DNA from: RBG-16-66-20 sp049651845
GTDB taxonomy: Bacteria > Pseudomonadota > Gammaproteobacteria > Burkholderiales > SG8-39
Assembly: GCA_049651845.1 (NCBI GenBank)
Contig: JBASCW010000023.1
Span: forward strand, 1-64,000
Direction: 5' to 3'
Length of the DNA stretch: 64,000 bases
A program made the translations under genes and the position numbers. The first letter of the stretch is position 1. Every line of letters starts with the position of its first letter. This document shows, in pieces, positions 15,372-23,568 of the stretch. The notes beneath the pieces were generated by a model. That model worked only from the letters and a program-made list of their open reading frames with translations. It was not told where the DNA came from and did not search any database.

Positions 15372-16920
15372 GAGTCTGCGCGGCAGGAGGTTGAGTTGAT
15401 GGTCATCGAGATGGTGTGGTGAAGCGTTAAACGATGATGACGACAAGCTACCTTCCATACCATCCGGGGCAGCAGAATTTGCTGCCATCGTCGCTGCAAG
15501 ACTGGTTGCCCGAGGGGCATCTGGCCTACTACATCAGTGACACGATCGACAGTCTGGATCTGAGCGCGTTTCATGTGCGCTACGCCAAGGGTGGCCCGAG
15601 GAATCAACCGTTTCATCCGGCGATGATGGTCAAGGTGCTGGTGTACGGGTATGCCACGGGAGTGTTCTCCTCGCGCAAGTTGGCCAAGAAGCTGCATGAG
15701 GACGTGGCGTTCCGCGTGTTGGCCGCGGAGAACTACCCGGCGCACCGGACGCTGTGCGATTTCCGGGCGCTGCATCTGGAGGAGTTCTCGGCGCTGTTTG
15801 TGCAGGTGGTGAAGCTGGCGCGCGAATGCGGGCTGGTGAAGCTGGGCACGATTGCGGTGGACGGCACCAAGGTGAAGGCCAACGCCTCGCGGCATAAGGC
15901 GATGAGCTACGAGCGGATGCAAGGGAGCGAAGCCGAGCTCAAGGGCGAGATCGAGGCGCTGCTGGCGAAGGCCAAAGCGGCCGATGAGGTCGAGAAGAAC
16001 GAGCCCGATCTGGACATTCCAGCCGAGATCGCCCGGCGCGAGACGCGGCTGGAGGTGATCCGTGCCGCGCGTGAGCGGCTCGAGGAGCGCCAGCGCGCCG
16101 CCGACACGGCGCGTGGCCGCTCCAGCGGGGACGATCGCAAACCGCGTGGTCCCGATGGCAATCCGAGAAAAGGGCCGATATACAAGCGCGAGTTTGGTAT
16201 CCCCAAGCCAAAGGCGCAGGAAAACTTCACCGACCCGCAGAGCCGGATCATGAAGCGCGCCGGCGGTGGATTCGACTACTGCTACAACGCTCACGCGGCG
16301 GTGGATGACACAGCACACATCATCGTCGCGGCGGAGCTGACCAACAGTGGCGCGGATAGCAACCGCTTGCCGCCGCTGCTGGAGGCGGTCAAGGAAACCA
16401 CCGGCGCTGATGCTGCGCAAGTGCTCGCCGATGCCGGGTTTCGCTCTGAGGCGGTGTTCGAGAAATTGAAGGATCACCCCACCGAACTGATCGTCGCTTT
16501 GGGAAGGGAGCGCAAGAAGCAACTCGTCATCGATGTGCGCAAGCGCCCTCGGACGGCGGCGATGGCCGAGAAGTTCAAGGCCGAAGAAACGCAAAACGCT
16601 TACAGGCGCCGCAAGTGGCTCTCCGAGCCTCCCAACGGCTGGATCAAGAACGTGTTGGGGTTCCGTCAGTTCAGCATGCGTGGTTTGGCCAAGGCGAAAG
16701 CCGAGTGGCGGCTCGTCTGTGCTGCGCTGAATTTACGACGAATGGCCACCTTGGTACCTGGATAGGCGAGATTCAGGCTCGTACACCGCCCAAAATCGAT
16801 TCGCATCGACCTCGCACGAACCTCTGCGGCTGTAAATTGACGGGCGCCGCACCGAAATTCCCGAAAAGTGACACCCGGCACAACTTCAACTCGCACAAAT
16901 TTCGTCTGCCGCGCAGACTC
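15372..16920 (+). mobile_element. Complete IS1182-family insertion sequence, 1549 bp
   Basis: Perfect 15-bp terminal inverted repeats are present: GAGTCTGCGCGGCAG at 15372-15386 and its complement at 16906-16920. The 4-bp direct repeats CTAG lie at 15368-15371 and 16921-16924. One transposase gene is inside. The right CTAG contains the stop codon of the metallopeptidase-like gene; because the target was duplicated, that gene keeps its TAG. Confidence 0.93.
15434..16765 (+). CDS. IS1182-family DDE transposase
   Basis: 443 aa, a usual length for the family. The N-terminal DUF772-like region (LPEGHLAYYISDTID, QPFHPAMMVKVLVYGYATG) is followed by the catalytic domain. The first Asp is in TIAVDGTKVKANAS, the second in VLADAGFRSE, and the Glu in LSEPPNGWIKNVLGFRQFS, so the DDE triad appears complete. 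A Lys/Glu-rich helical insertion separates the first and second Asp. No frameshift is seen, so the element looks potentially active. Confidence 0.93.
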   Translation: MMTTSYLPYHPGQQNLLPSSLQDWLPEGHLAYYISDTIDSLDLSAFHVRYAKGGPRNQPFHPAMMVKVLVYGYATGVFSSRKLAKKLHEDVAFRVLAAENYPAHRTLCDFRALHLEEFSALFVQVVKLARECGLVKLGTIAVDGTKVKANASRHKAMSYERMQGSEAELKGEIEALLAKAKAADEVEKNEPDLDIPAEIARRETRLEVIRAARERLEERQRAADTARGRSSGDDRKPRGPDGNPRKGPIYKREFGIPKPKAQENFTDPQSRIMKRAGGGFDYCYNAHAAVDDTAHIIVAAELTNSGADSNRLPPLLEAVKETTGADAAQVLADAGFRSEAVFEKLKDHPTELIVALGRERKKQLVIDVRKRPRTAAMAEKFKAEETQNAYRRRKWLSEPPNGWIKNVLGFRQFSMRGLAKAKAEWRLVCAALNLRRMATLVPG

Positions 16921-17505
16921 CTAGCGCGTGTCGAGCAGGCCGTTGGCGAGGCCGGTGTCGCGCAGGCGCGCGCACTGCGCCGCCGAGAGCCGCGTGTTGC
17001 CCGGCGCGGTCTCGTCGCGCATCAGGTTGCCCGGCTCATCGGAGTGCTCGCCGCTGTCCATGAGCATGTGCGCGAGCTCGTGCGCGAGCGCGAGCGCCGG
17101 ATCGCGCGCGTCGCGCACGAGCCAGACGCTGTCGGCGAGCTCCGGTCGCGTGCGGCTGTTGCCGCGGCCGATCGCCTCGGCGTCGAACGCGGGGCGCTGG
17201 CGCGTGCGGTCCACGAAGTAGACCGCCGGCGCACGCGGCCGCAGCTTGCGCGCGAGCTCGCGCGAGGTCGGCGTGTGGAATGTTCGGAAGCGCGGCCCGA
17301 CTTCCGCACGCACGAGCTCCAGATCGCCCGGCACGATCGCGCACTGGCCGAGGATTTTCACCGCCTGCGCCGCCAGCTCCGTGACTTCGCGCGCCTGCCA
17401 CGCGCCGCCCTCGAAATGCACGAGCGTCAAGCGCAGCACGACCGGCGGCTGCGCGAGCGCGAGCGCGGGCGCGGCCGCGAGCAGCAGAAGCAGAAGGAGG
17501 CGCAT
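16921..17505 (-). CDS. Secreted putative zinc metallopeptidase
   Basis: 194 aa with a Leu/Ala-rich signal peptide cut near ALAQ (about residue 19). HELAHMLMDSGEHS (about residues 143-156) provides HExxH and a further His. EPGNLM follows, reminiscent of the Met-turn of metzincin-type peptidases, although the spacing is not the classic HExxHxxGxxH. Four cysteines are seen outside the signal. The family is not recognised with certainty. The TAG stop is the first three bases of the CTAG duplication (read on the minus strand) made by the neighbouring IS. Confidence 0.6.
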   Translation of the reverse strand: MRLLLLLLLAAAPALALAQPPVVLRLTLVHFEGGAWQAREVTELAAQAVKILGQCAIVPGDLELVRAEVGPRFRTFHTPTSRELARKLRPRAPAVYFVDRTRQRPAFDAEAIGRGNSRTRPELADSVWLVRDARDPALALAHELAHMLMDSGEHSDEPGNLMRDETAPGNTRLSAAQCARLRDTGLANGLLDTR

Positions 17506-17582
17506 TTGCGAGTTCGATCCGCGAATCGTTTGATTTTAGCGACGCCTGCCTCTAGGCTTGCGCTCTCACAGAGGAGCGAAAG

Positions 17583-18536
17583 ATGAGAATGCTCGCATGG
17601 CTGGCAGCGGTGCTCGTGAGCGCTGCGGCGCAGGCGCAGGACTATCCGACCAGGCCAATTCGCTTCATCGTTTCGTTCCCGCCCGGCGGCAGCTCCGACC
17701 TGATCGCGCGCGCCATCGCCCCGCGTATGGCCGAGCGGCTCGGCCAACCGGTGCTGGTCGAGAACCGGCCGGGCGCCGGCGGCAATATCGGCGTCGACGC
17801 GGTGGCGAAGGCGCCGCCCGACGGCTACCTGATCGGACTGGCGGCGGCCGGCGCGCTGTCCTCGAACATCAGCCTCTACCCGAGCATGCCGTTCCATCCG
17901 GAGAAGGACCTCGCGCCGCTGTCGATGCTGGCGATGATCCCGTTCTTCCTGGTGGCTCACCCGTCGCAGCCTTCCTCGCTCAAGCAGCTGATCGAGACCG
18001 CGAAGGCGAAGCCGGGAACGATCGCCTACGGCTACGGCGGCAACGGCTCAGCCATGCACCTGGCGGGCGAGCTGTTCAAGATGATGGCCGGCATCAAGCT
18101 GCAGCCCGTGCCGTACAAGGGCAGCGGACCGGTGTCGGCCGACGTGCTCGCGGGGCAGATACCGCTTGGCGTGGTGGACGTGCCCTCCGCGATCGCTCAC
18201 GTGCGCGCGGGCACCCTGCGCGCGCTCGCGGTCACGACGAAGCGGCGCATCGCCGCGGCGCCCGAGGTGCCGACCTTCGATGAGGCCGGCCTGCCAGGCT
18301 ACGAGGCGATCGGTTGGTTCGGCGCGGTCGCGCCCGCGAACACGCCGCCGGAGATCGTCAATCGCCTGAACAGGGAGATCGTGGCGGCGCTCTCGGCGCC
18401 GGAAATCCGCGAGCGCGGGATCGCCGCCGGCGCCGAGCCGTTCCCGAGCACGCCGCAGGAGTTCGCGGCGATCATCCGCGATGAGACGCGAAAATGGGCG
18501 CAGGTGATCCGCACCGCCGAGATCAAGCTCCAATGA
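17583..18536 (+). CDS. Bug/TctC-type periplasmic solute-binding protein
   Basis: 317 aa. The signal peptide ends near AAQAQD. The family signature YPTRPIRFIVSFPPGGSSD follows, with later GNIGVDAVAKAPPDGY and the PYKGSGPV and PTFDEAGLPGYEA motifs. Bug receptors bind carboxylates and usually feed TctAB permeases. No tctA or tctB lies here, so it is either an orphan receptor or uses the permease elsewhere. The TGA overlaps the ATG of the amidohydrolase (ATGA), which suggests that the ligand is that enzyme's substrate or a precursor. Confidence 0.9.
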   Translation: MRMLAWLAAVLVSAAAQAQDYPTRPIRFIVSFPPGGSSDLIARAIAPRMAERLGQPVLVENRPGAGGNIGVDAVAKAPPDGYLIGLAAAGALSSNISLYPSMPFHPEKDLAPLSMLAMIPFFLVAHPSQPSSLKQLIETAKAKPGTIAYGYGGNGSAMHLAGELFKMMAGIKLQPVPYKGSGPVSADVLAGQIPLGVVDVPSAIAHVRAGTLRALAVTTKRRIAAAPEVPTFDEAGLPGYEAIGWFGAVAPANTPPEIVNRLNREIVAALSAPEIRERGIAAGAEPFPSTPQEFAAIIRDETRKWAQVIRTAEIKLQ

Positions 18537-19514
18537 GCCCCGTCATCGACGTGCACACGCACATGCTCAACCACGAGTGGTTCAAGCTTCTCGAAAAGCA
18601 TGGGCGGCCGCGCTACACGCTGAAGACGGTCATGGGCGGGCTGCGCGCGATCCATCTGGACGGCGCGCCCTTCATCACGCCGGTGCCGGAGATGTTCGAC
18701 TGGGACCTGCGTATCCGGAACATGGGTCGCGTCGGCATCGACGTCGCGGTGGTTTCGCTCACCTGCCCGAACGTCTACTGGGGCGGTGAGAAAGTGAGCC
18801 TCAAGGCGGCGCAAGTGATGAACGACGAGATGGCGCAAGCGCCGGCCGGACCGCATCCAGTGGCTCTGCTCGCTGCCCTGGCAGCACGACAAGAGCGCGC
18901 TCGCGGAGCTCAGGCGGTCGCAGAAAGCCGGCACCTGCGGGGTGATGGTGCTCGCCAACATCGGCGGCAAGCCGCTCACCGATCCGTCCTTCGCGAAGAT
19001 CTGGCGGGCGATCGACGCCGCCGCGCTGCCGGTGCTCATCCACCCGACCGCGCCGCCCGGCGTCGCGGAGATGGAGATGCAGCAGTTTCAGCTGACTGCG
19101 TCGATCGGCTTCACGACCGACACCACGCTCGCGGTCGCGCGCATGATCTACGACGGCTTCTTCGACCGCTTCCAGAAGCTGAAGATCATCGCCAGCCACG
19201 GCGGCGGCACGCTGCCCTACCTGATCGGCCGCATGGACCAGTGCTACGAGCACACTCCCGCCTGCCGCACGAAGACGCGCGAGAAGCCCAGCCTGCACGC
19301 GCGCCGGATCTACGCGGATTCGGTGGTATTCACCGATGAAGCCCTCGCGATGGCCGTGAACGTGTTCGGCTCGGGTAACGTGCTCTACGGTTCGGACTAC
19401 CCGCACACCATCGGCGATCCGATCGGTTGCCTGGCGCGCGTCGACCGTCTGCCCGACGGCGCGCGCGAGCGCGTGCGCGGCCGGAACGCGCTCGAGATAT
19501 TCGACTTCCGCTAG
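18533..19514 (+). pseudogene. Amidohydrolase-2 family protein, frameshifted
   Basis: The N-terminal part (MSPVIDVHTHMLNHEW, with the metal-binding HTH) is in one frame as far as NDEMAQA near 18842. The homologous continuation (RIQWLCSLPWQHDKSALAELRR, then VMVLANIGGKPLTDP, ASHGGGTLPYLIGRMD, YGSDYPHTIGD) is in the next frame to 19514. Both halves are well conserved, so the disruption is a single small indel at about 18840-18855, real or from sequencing. The restored protein of about 327 aa would be a metal-dependent hydrolase or decarboxylase of the ACMSD/amidohydrolase-2 type. It overlaps the Bug receptor stop. Confidence 0.8.
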
Positions 19515-19864
19515 GCGTTGGGCGCCGCGTGCTGCTCGTTGCGGCGCGCGCAGCGCTCGAGGAAATCGGCGCGGTGACGTTCGCTGTCCTGCGGCGCGTC
19601 GAACACCGCCTCGACCTCGGCGCGCAGGAACTTCTCGTCCTCGGCGTCGCGCACGAACCAGCGCAGCGCGGGCGGGAAGGCGCGGATCGTGAGCAGGTCT
19701 TCCTCGAGGCGGCCTACGAAGAACTCTCGCGTGGTGCCGCCGTCGCGCGAAAGCGCCGCATTACGGATGAAATCACCGCCTTCGCGGCATTCGCTCGCGC
19801 TGTGGGGTCCGGCCGCAGCACCGGTCGAGAGCAGGAGCGCCGCGGCGATTGCCAGGGCCCGCAT
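19511..19864 (-). CDS. Small secreted protein of unknown function
   Basis: 117 aa with a signal peptide (MRALAIAAALLLSTGAAAG). The mature part is charged, with two cysteines (SECREGGDF, LERCARRN). It resembles uncharacterised periplasmic proteins of betaproteobacteria, but I cannot name a family. It converges with the amidohydrolase; the two stop codons share the palindrome CTAG at 19511-19514. Confidence 0.6.
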   Translation of the reverse strand: MRALAIAAALLLSTGAAAGPHSASECREGGDFIRNAALSRDGGTTREFFVGRLEEDLLTIRAFPPALRWFVRDAEDEKFLRAEVEAVFDAPQDSERHRADFLERCARRNEQHAAPNA

Positions 19865-19956
19865 ACGGGCACGCTAATCCGCTCGCAGTGCAGCATGCAA
19901 ATCACCCGGGTGCTGCGGCGCGGAGGTAGACTCGCCGTTTGCCACGAACTTCGGCC

Positions 19957-20730
19957 ATGACGATCTACTTCGAGAACGCAGCACGCAAGGTCCGCGACCT
20001 GCCGGTGTCGGAGGCCGAGCGCGCGGCGCGCGTGCAGCTCGCCGCCTGCTACCGCGTCTTCCACCATCTCGGCTGGACCGAGATGATCTTCAACCACATC
20101 ACGCTGCGGGTGCCGGGTCCGGAGAAGCTGTTCCTCATCAATCCGTTCGGCCTGCATTACAGCGAGATCACCGCGTCGTCGCTGCTGCTGATCGATGTCG
20201 AGGGCAACCCGGTGCGCGAGTCCAAGTGGCCCGTGAACCGCGCGGGCTTCGTGATCCACAGCGCGATCCACGGCAGCGTCGAGAGCGCGCGCTGCGTGAT
20301 GCATACGCACACCACGACCGGCATGGCGGTCGCCTGCCTGAAGGAGGGTTTGTCGCCGACCAATTTTTATGCAGCGCAGCTGCACGGCGGCGTCGCTTAC
20401 CACGACTTTGAAGGCATTACGGTAGAAGACGGCGAACGCGCGCGTCTCGTCGCCAGTATCGGGCAGAAGCGCGCGGTGATTCTGAGGAACCATGGATTGC
20501 TCGCCTGGGGGCCATCCCTGTCGGCGGCCTTCATGACGCTGTGGACGCTGCAGCGCGCCTGCGACGTGCAGATCGCCTCGAGCGCCGCAGGCCCCTTGAA
20601 TCCCATCGAGGTCTCCGTGTTCGCCCAGGCCGTGCGCGAATCGGGCCCGGGCGAGAAGCGCACCTGCGAAGACGTATTCGCCGCGATGCAGCGGCTCGTG
20701 GACGCGAAGGATCCGTCCTACCGGGACTAA
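19957..20730 (+). CDS. Class II aldolase/adducin family protein
   Basis: 257 aa from ATG 19957; a TTG six codons upstream is less likely. The fold signature is clear: NHITLRVPG, then CVMHTHTTTGMAVACL with two zinc-binding His residues, a third His in LRNHGLLAWG, and the KWPVNRAGFVIHSAIHG helix. Members cleave or decarboxylate hydroxy-acid or sugar substrates. With the nearby Bug receptor and amidohydrolase it may form a small catabolic group. The exact substrate cannot be read from the sequence. Confidence 0.85.
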   Translation: MTIYFENAARKVRDLPVSEAERAARVQLAACYRVFHHLGWTEMIFNHITLRVPGPEKLFLINPFGLHYSEITASSLLLIDVEGNPVRESKWPVNRAGFVIHSAIHGSVESARCVMHTHTTTGMAVACLKEGLSPTNFYAAQLHGGVAYHDFEGITVEDGERARLVASIGQKRAVILRNHGLLAWGPSLSAAFMTLWTLQRACDVQIASSAAGPLNPIEVSVFAQAVRESGPGEKRTCEDVFAAMQRLVDAKDPSYRD

Positions 20731-20735
20731 GAGCA

Positions 20736-20762
20736 GGGGGCGCTGCGGGCGCTCGCGCCCCC
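20736..20762. terminator. Stem-loop between convergent genes
   Basis: GGGGGCGC (20736-20743) pairs with GCGCCCCC (20755-20762) across an 11-nt loop. It lies between the 3' ends of the aldolase and nitrate reductase genes. There is no T tract, so terminator function is tentative. Confidence 0.35.
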
Positions 20763-20783
20763 CGTACCCCCCCGGTGCCTTCG

Positions 20784-23564
20784 CTAGAGGGTCGCGAGGC
20801 GGCGCAGCTCGGGTATGCAGGCGCCGCAGTTGGTCCCGCATTTCAGGTCCTTCTGCAACTGGGGCAAGGTCGCGCCGGAGACGACCGCGGCACGGATCTG
20901 CGACTCGGCGACCCCGAAGCAGGCGCAGACACTGGGCTCGCTCGCGGCTGCACCCATCTCGGCCGGGCCGCCAAAGAGTTTCTCGAGCGCGGCGAGCGCC
21001 CGCGCATCGGGTTCGCCTGCGGCGGCGAGCTCCAGGCGCAGGCGAGTTACCGGTCCTTCGGCGAGGGACAGCGCGGCGTAGTCAAAGCGCGCAAGCCAGC
21101 CTGCGGCCGCACGCTGCAGTTCCGGCGTCGCGGCCGCGGCAAAGACACCGCGCCAGCGTGCTGCAAACGGCTCGATGCGCACCGCGGCATGCTTGAACTC
21201 GGGCTGCCTGGAGTCGGGGTCGACCGCGGACAGGGTGAGCGCGTTGGTGCCGGCGCCGGCCGTGAAGCGTGCGCCCCAGTGCATGGCGACGAAGGCGTCG
21301 CCGGGGCGCATGTCCTCCGAAGCCCGGACCTTCATGACGAGGTTGCCGCGCCGACTGGTGAGACGGACCAGATCCCGATCCGAAAAGTTGTAGTTTTTCA
21401 GATCCAAAGGATTCAAGACGACTTCCGCCTCCGGGCAGTGGCTGAACAGGCGCGCCACGAGCCCGGTGCGCGTCATGCTGTGCCATTGGTCGCGCAGGCG
21501 GCCGGTGGTGAGCCGCAGCGGGAACTGCGCGTCCGGCTCCTCGGCCGGCGGCTGGTACTCGGTGACAACGAAGCGCGCGCGCCCCGAGGGCGTGGGGAAC
21601 ACGCCGTCGGCGTACAGGCGCGTGCGGCCGCTCCGGGCGCCCTCCGGGCAGGGCCACTGCTGGGGGCCGTCGCGCTCGAGCACGGCGTACGAGAGGCCGC
21701 CGATGTCGAGATCGCGGCCGCGCGTGCTCTGCCTGTGTTCATTGAAAATGTCTTCGGGGGTTTGATACGGAAAGAGGTTTTCCTTGCCCGGAAGGAACGA
21801 CGAAAGTTTCCTCGAAAAATCCACTGCAATTCGCCAGTCGGGACGCGCTTCTCCCGGTGGCGCGACGGCCGCGCGCACGCGCGAGATGCGCCGCTCGGAG
21901 TTGGTGACCGTGCCCTCCTTCTCGGCCCAGCTCGCCGCCGGCAGCAGCACGTCGGCGTAGTCGCAGGTCTCGGCGTCGCGAAACGCCTCCTGGACGACGA
22001 CGAATTCGGCGCGCGCGAGCGCCGCGCGCACCGCGTTCGCGTCGGGCATCGACTGCGCGGGGTTGGTGCAGGCGATCCACACCGCCTTGATCTCGCCGCG
22101 GCCGATGGCTTCGAACATCTCCACCGCCGTCTTGCCGGGCTGCGCGGGCACCGCATCGACGCCCCAGAGCGCCGCGACTTCCCGGCGGTCGGCTTCGCTC
22201 GCCAGGTCGCGATGGCCCGAGAGCAGGTTCGCCATGCCGCCGACCTCGCGCCCGCCCATGGCGTTGGGCTGACCCGTGAGCGAGAACGGCCCCGCGCCCG
22301 GCCGGCCGATCTGCCCGGTCGCGAGGTGCAGGTTGATGAGCGCCGAATTCTTGCAGGTTCCGCTCGTGGACTGGTTCAGTCCCTGGCAGTAGAGCGAGAG
22401 CGCGGCCCTGGCGCGGCCGAACAGGCGTGCCGCCTCGACGATCTTCTCGACGGACAACTCGCAGACCTCGGCAGCGCGCTCCGGGGTCCAGCAATCGATG
22501 AGGGCATCGAGGTTCGACAAGTGTTCGGTGTGCTTCTCGATGAATGCCTGGTTCAGGAAATTCTCTTTGACAAGAACATTCAACATGCCGTTGAACAGAG
22601 CCACATCCGTTCCGGGCTTGAGCGCAAGATGCAGGTCGGCGGCGCGCGCGGTGGCGGTGGCGCGCGGATCGACGACGACGAGCTTCAAGCCGGGGTTGCG
22701 TTCGCGCGCCGCCTCGATGCGCTGGTAGAGGACCGGGTGCGCGAACGCGGTGTTCGAGCCGGCGATGAAGACCAAATCCGCGGCGTCGATGTCCTCGTAG
22801 GCACACGGCGGCGCATCGGCGCCGAGCGAGCGCTTGTAGCCCGCCACCGCCGAGGACATGCACAGCCGCGAGTTGGTATCGACGTTGTTGGTACCGACGA
22901 GGCCCTTGGCGAGCTTGTTGAAGACGTAGTAGTCCTCGGTGAGAAGCTGGCCGGAGATGTAGAACGCCACCGCGTCCGGGCCGTGCTCGGCGATGATCTG
23001 CCGGAACCGCTCGGCGGCGTGGTCGAGCGCCTCGTCCCAGCTGCGCCGCTCGCCGTTCACTTCGGGATACAGCAGGCGCGCGCCCGCGCCGGCGGCGAGG
23101 TGCAACGCCGCGCCCTTGGTGCACAGTCGTCCCCGATTGGCCGGATGCGCAACGTCGCCCTTCACGGAGAAGATGCCGTGCTTGTGCGTGGAGACCACGA
23201 CGCCGCAGCCGACGCCGCAGTAGCAGCAGGTGGTGGCGACTTGCTGGCGCGGCTCGACCACGACCCAGCCTTCTTCGACCTTCGCGCTGAAGACCGGCAC
23301 CTGCACGGCGGCGTCCTCGAGGCAGCGGCCCGTGACGAGGCTGAAGTGCTGCTTGTAGACGGGGGAGGCGACCACCAGCTCGCCCTTCAGGTCGCCGACG
23401 ATGCCGCGCGACAGGACGTTGGCGCGCGAGAACGGATCGAAGTTGCCTAAGGCGTGGACGCTGTCGTCGTCCAGGCGGAACACCGCCACCTGCTCGCCGC
23501 CCACCAGCGCACAGACGCCGGCGTTCGGCACGATGTCCTCGAGCCGGCAGACGCGGATCGCCAT
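20784..23564 (-). CDS. nasA: Assimilatory nitrate reductase with N-terminal NirD (Rieske-like) domain
   Basis: 926 aa from ATG 23564, 4 bp after the nirB stop; a TTG at 23582 would add six residues. Residues 1 to about 108 are a NirD-type Rieske-fold domain (VCRLEDIVPNAGVCAL, PVYKQHFSLVTGRC) without the Fe-S ligands, normally the separate small subunit of NADH-nitrite reductase. Then comes a molybdopterin-bis-MGD nitrate reductase with the [4Fe-4S] motif CCYCGVGCG and GRLCTKG, and GLNQSTSGTCKNSALINLHLA further on. A C-terminal BFD-like [2Fe-2S] domain (CACFGVAESQIRAAV, KCGTNCGAC) closes it. The enzyme reduces nitrate to nitrite in the cytoplasm. The fusion physically joins part of the nitrite reductase to the nitrate reductase. 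Confidence 0.92.
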   Translation of the reverse strand: MAIRVCRLEDIVPNAGVCALVGGEQVAVFRLDDDSVHALGNFDPFSRANVLSRGIVGDLKGELVVASPVYKQHFSLVTGRCLEDAAVQVPVFSAKVEEGWVVVEPRQQVATTCCYCGVGCGVVVSTHKHGIFSVKGDVAHPANRGRLCTKGAALHLAAGAGARLLYPEVNGERRSWDEALDHAAERFRQIIAEHGPDAVAFYISGQLLTEDYYVFNKLAKGLVGTNNVDTNSRLCMSSAVAGYKRSLGADAPPCAYEDIDAADLVFIAGSNTAFAHPVLYQRIEAARERNPGLKLVVVDPRATATARAADLHLALKPGTDVALFNGMLNVLVKENFLNQAFIEKHTEHLSNLDALIDCWTPERAAEVCELSVEKIVEAARLFGRARAALSLYCQGLNQSTSGTCKNSALINLHLATGQIGRPGAGPFSLTGQPNAMGGREVGGMANLLSGHRDLASEADRREVAALWGVDAVPAQPGKTAVEMFEAIGRGEIKAVWIACTNPAQSMPDANAVRAALARAEFVVVQEAFRDAETCDYADVLLPAASWAEKEGTVTNSERRISRVRAAVAPPGEARPDWRIAVDFSRKLSSFLPGKENLFPYQTPEDIFNEHRQSTRGRDLDIGGLSYAVLERDGPQQWPCPEGARSGRTRLYADGVFPTPSGRARFVVTEYQPPAEEPDAQFPLRLTTGRLRDQWHSMTRTGLVARLFSHCPEAEVVLNPLDLKNYNFSDRDLVRLTSRRGNLVMKVRASEDMRPGDAFVAMHWGARFTAGAGTNALTLSAVDPDSRQPEFKHAAVRIEPFAARWRGVFAAAATPELQRAAAGWLARFDYAALSLAEGPVTRLRLELAAAGEPDARALAALEKLFGGPAEMGAAASEPSVCACFGVAESQIRAAVVSGATLPQLQKDLKCGTNCGACIPELRRLATL

Positions 23565-23568
23565 CGCC

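Noticed and set aside
20541..23450. A 969-codon open frame on the plus strand opposite nasA
   Set aside because: It is antisense to a fully conserved nitrate reductase; the translation is Arg/Gly/Val-rich without domains. High GC leaves complementary frames open. The same holds for long frames at 457-2109 (-), 11050-12279 (-), 12964-14196 (-), 26972-29917 (+) and 31926-33926 (+).
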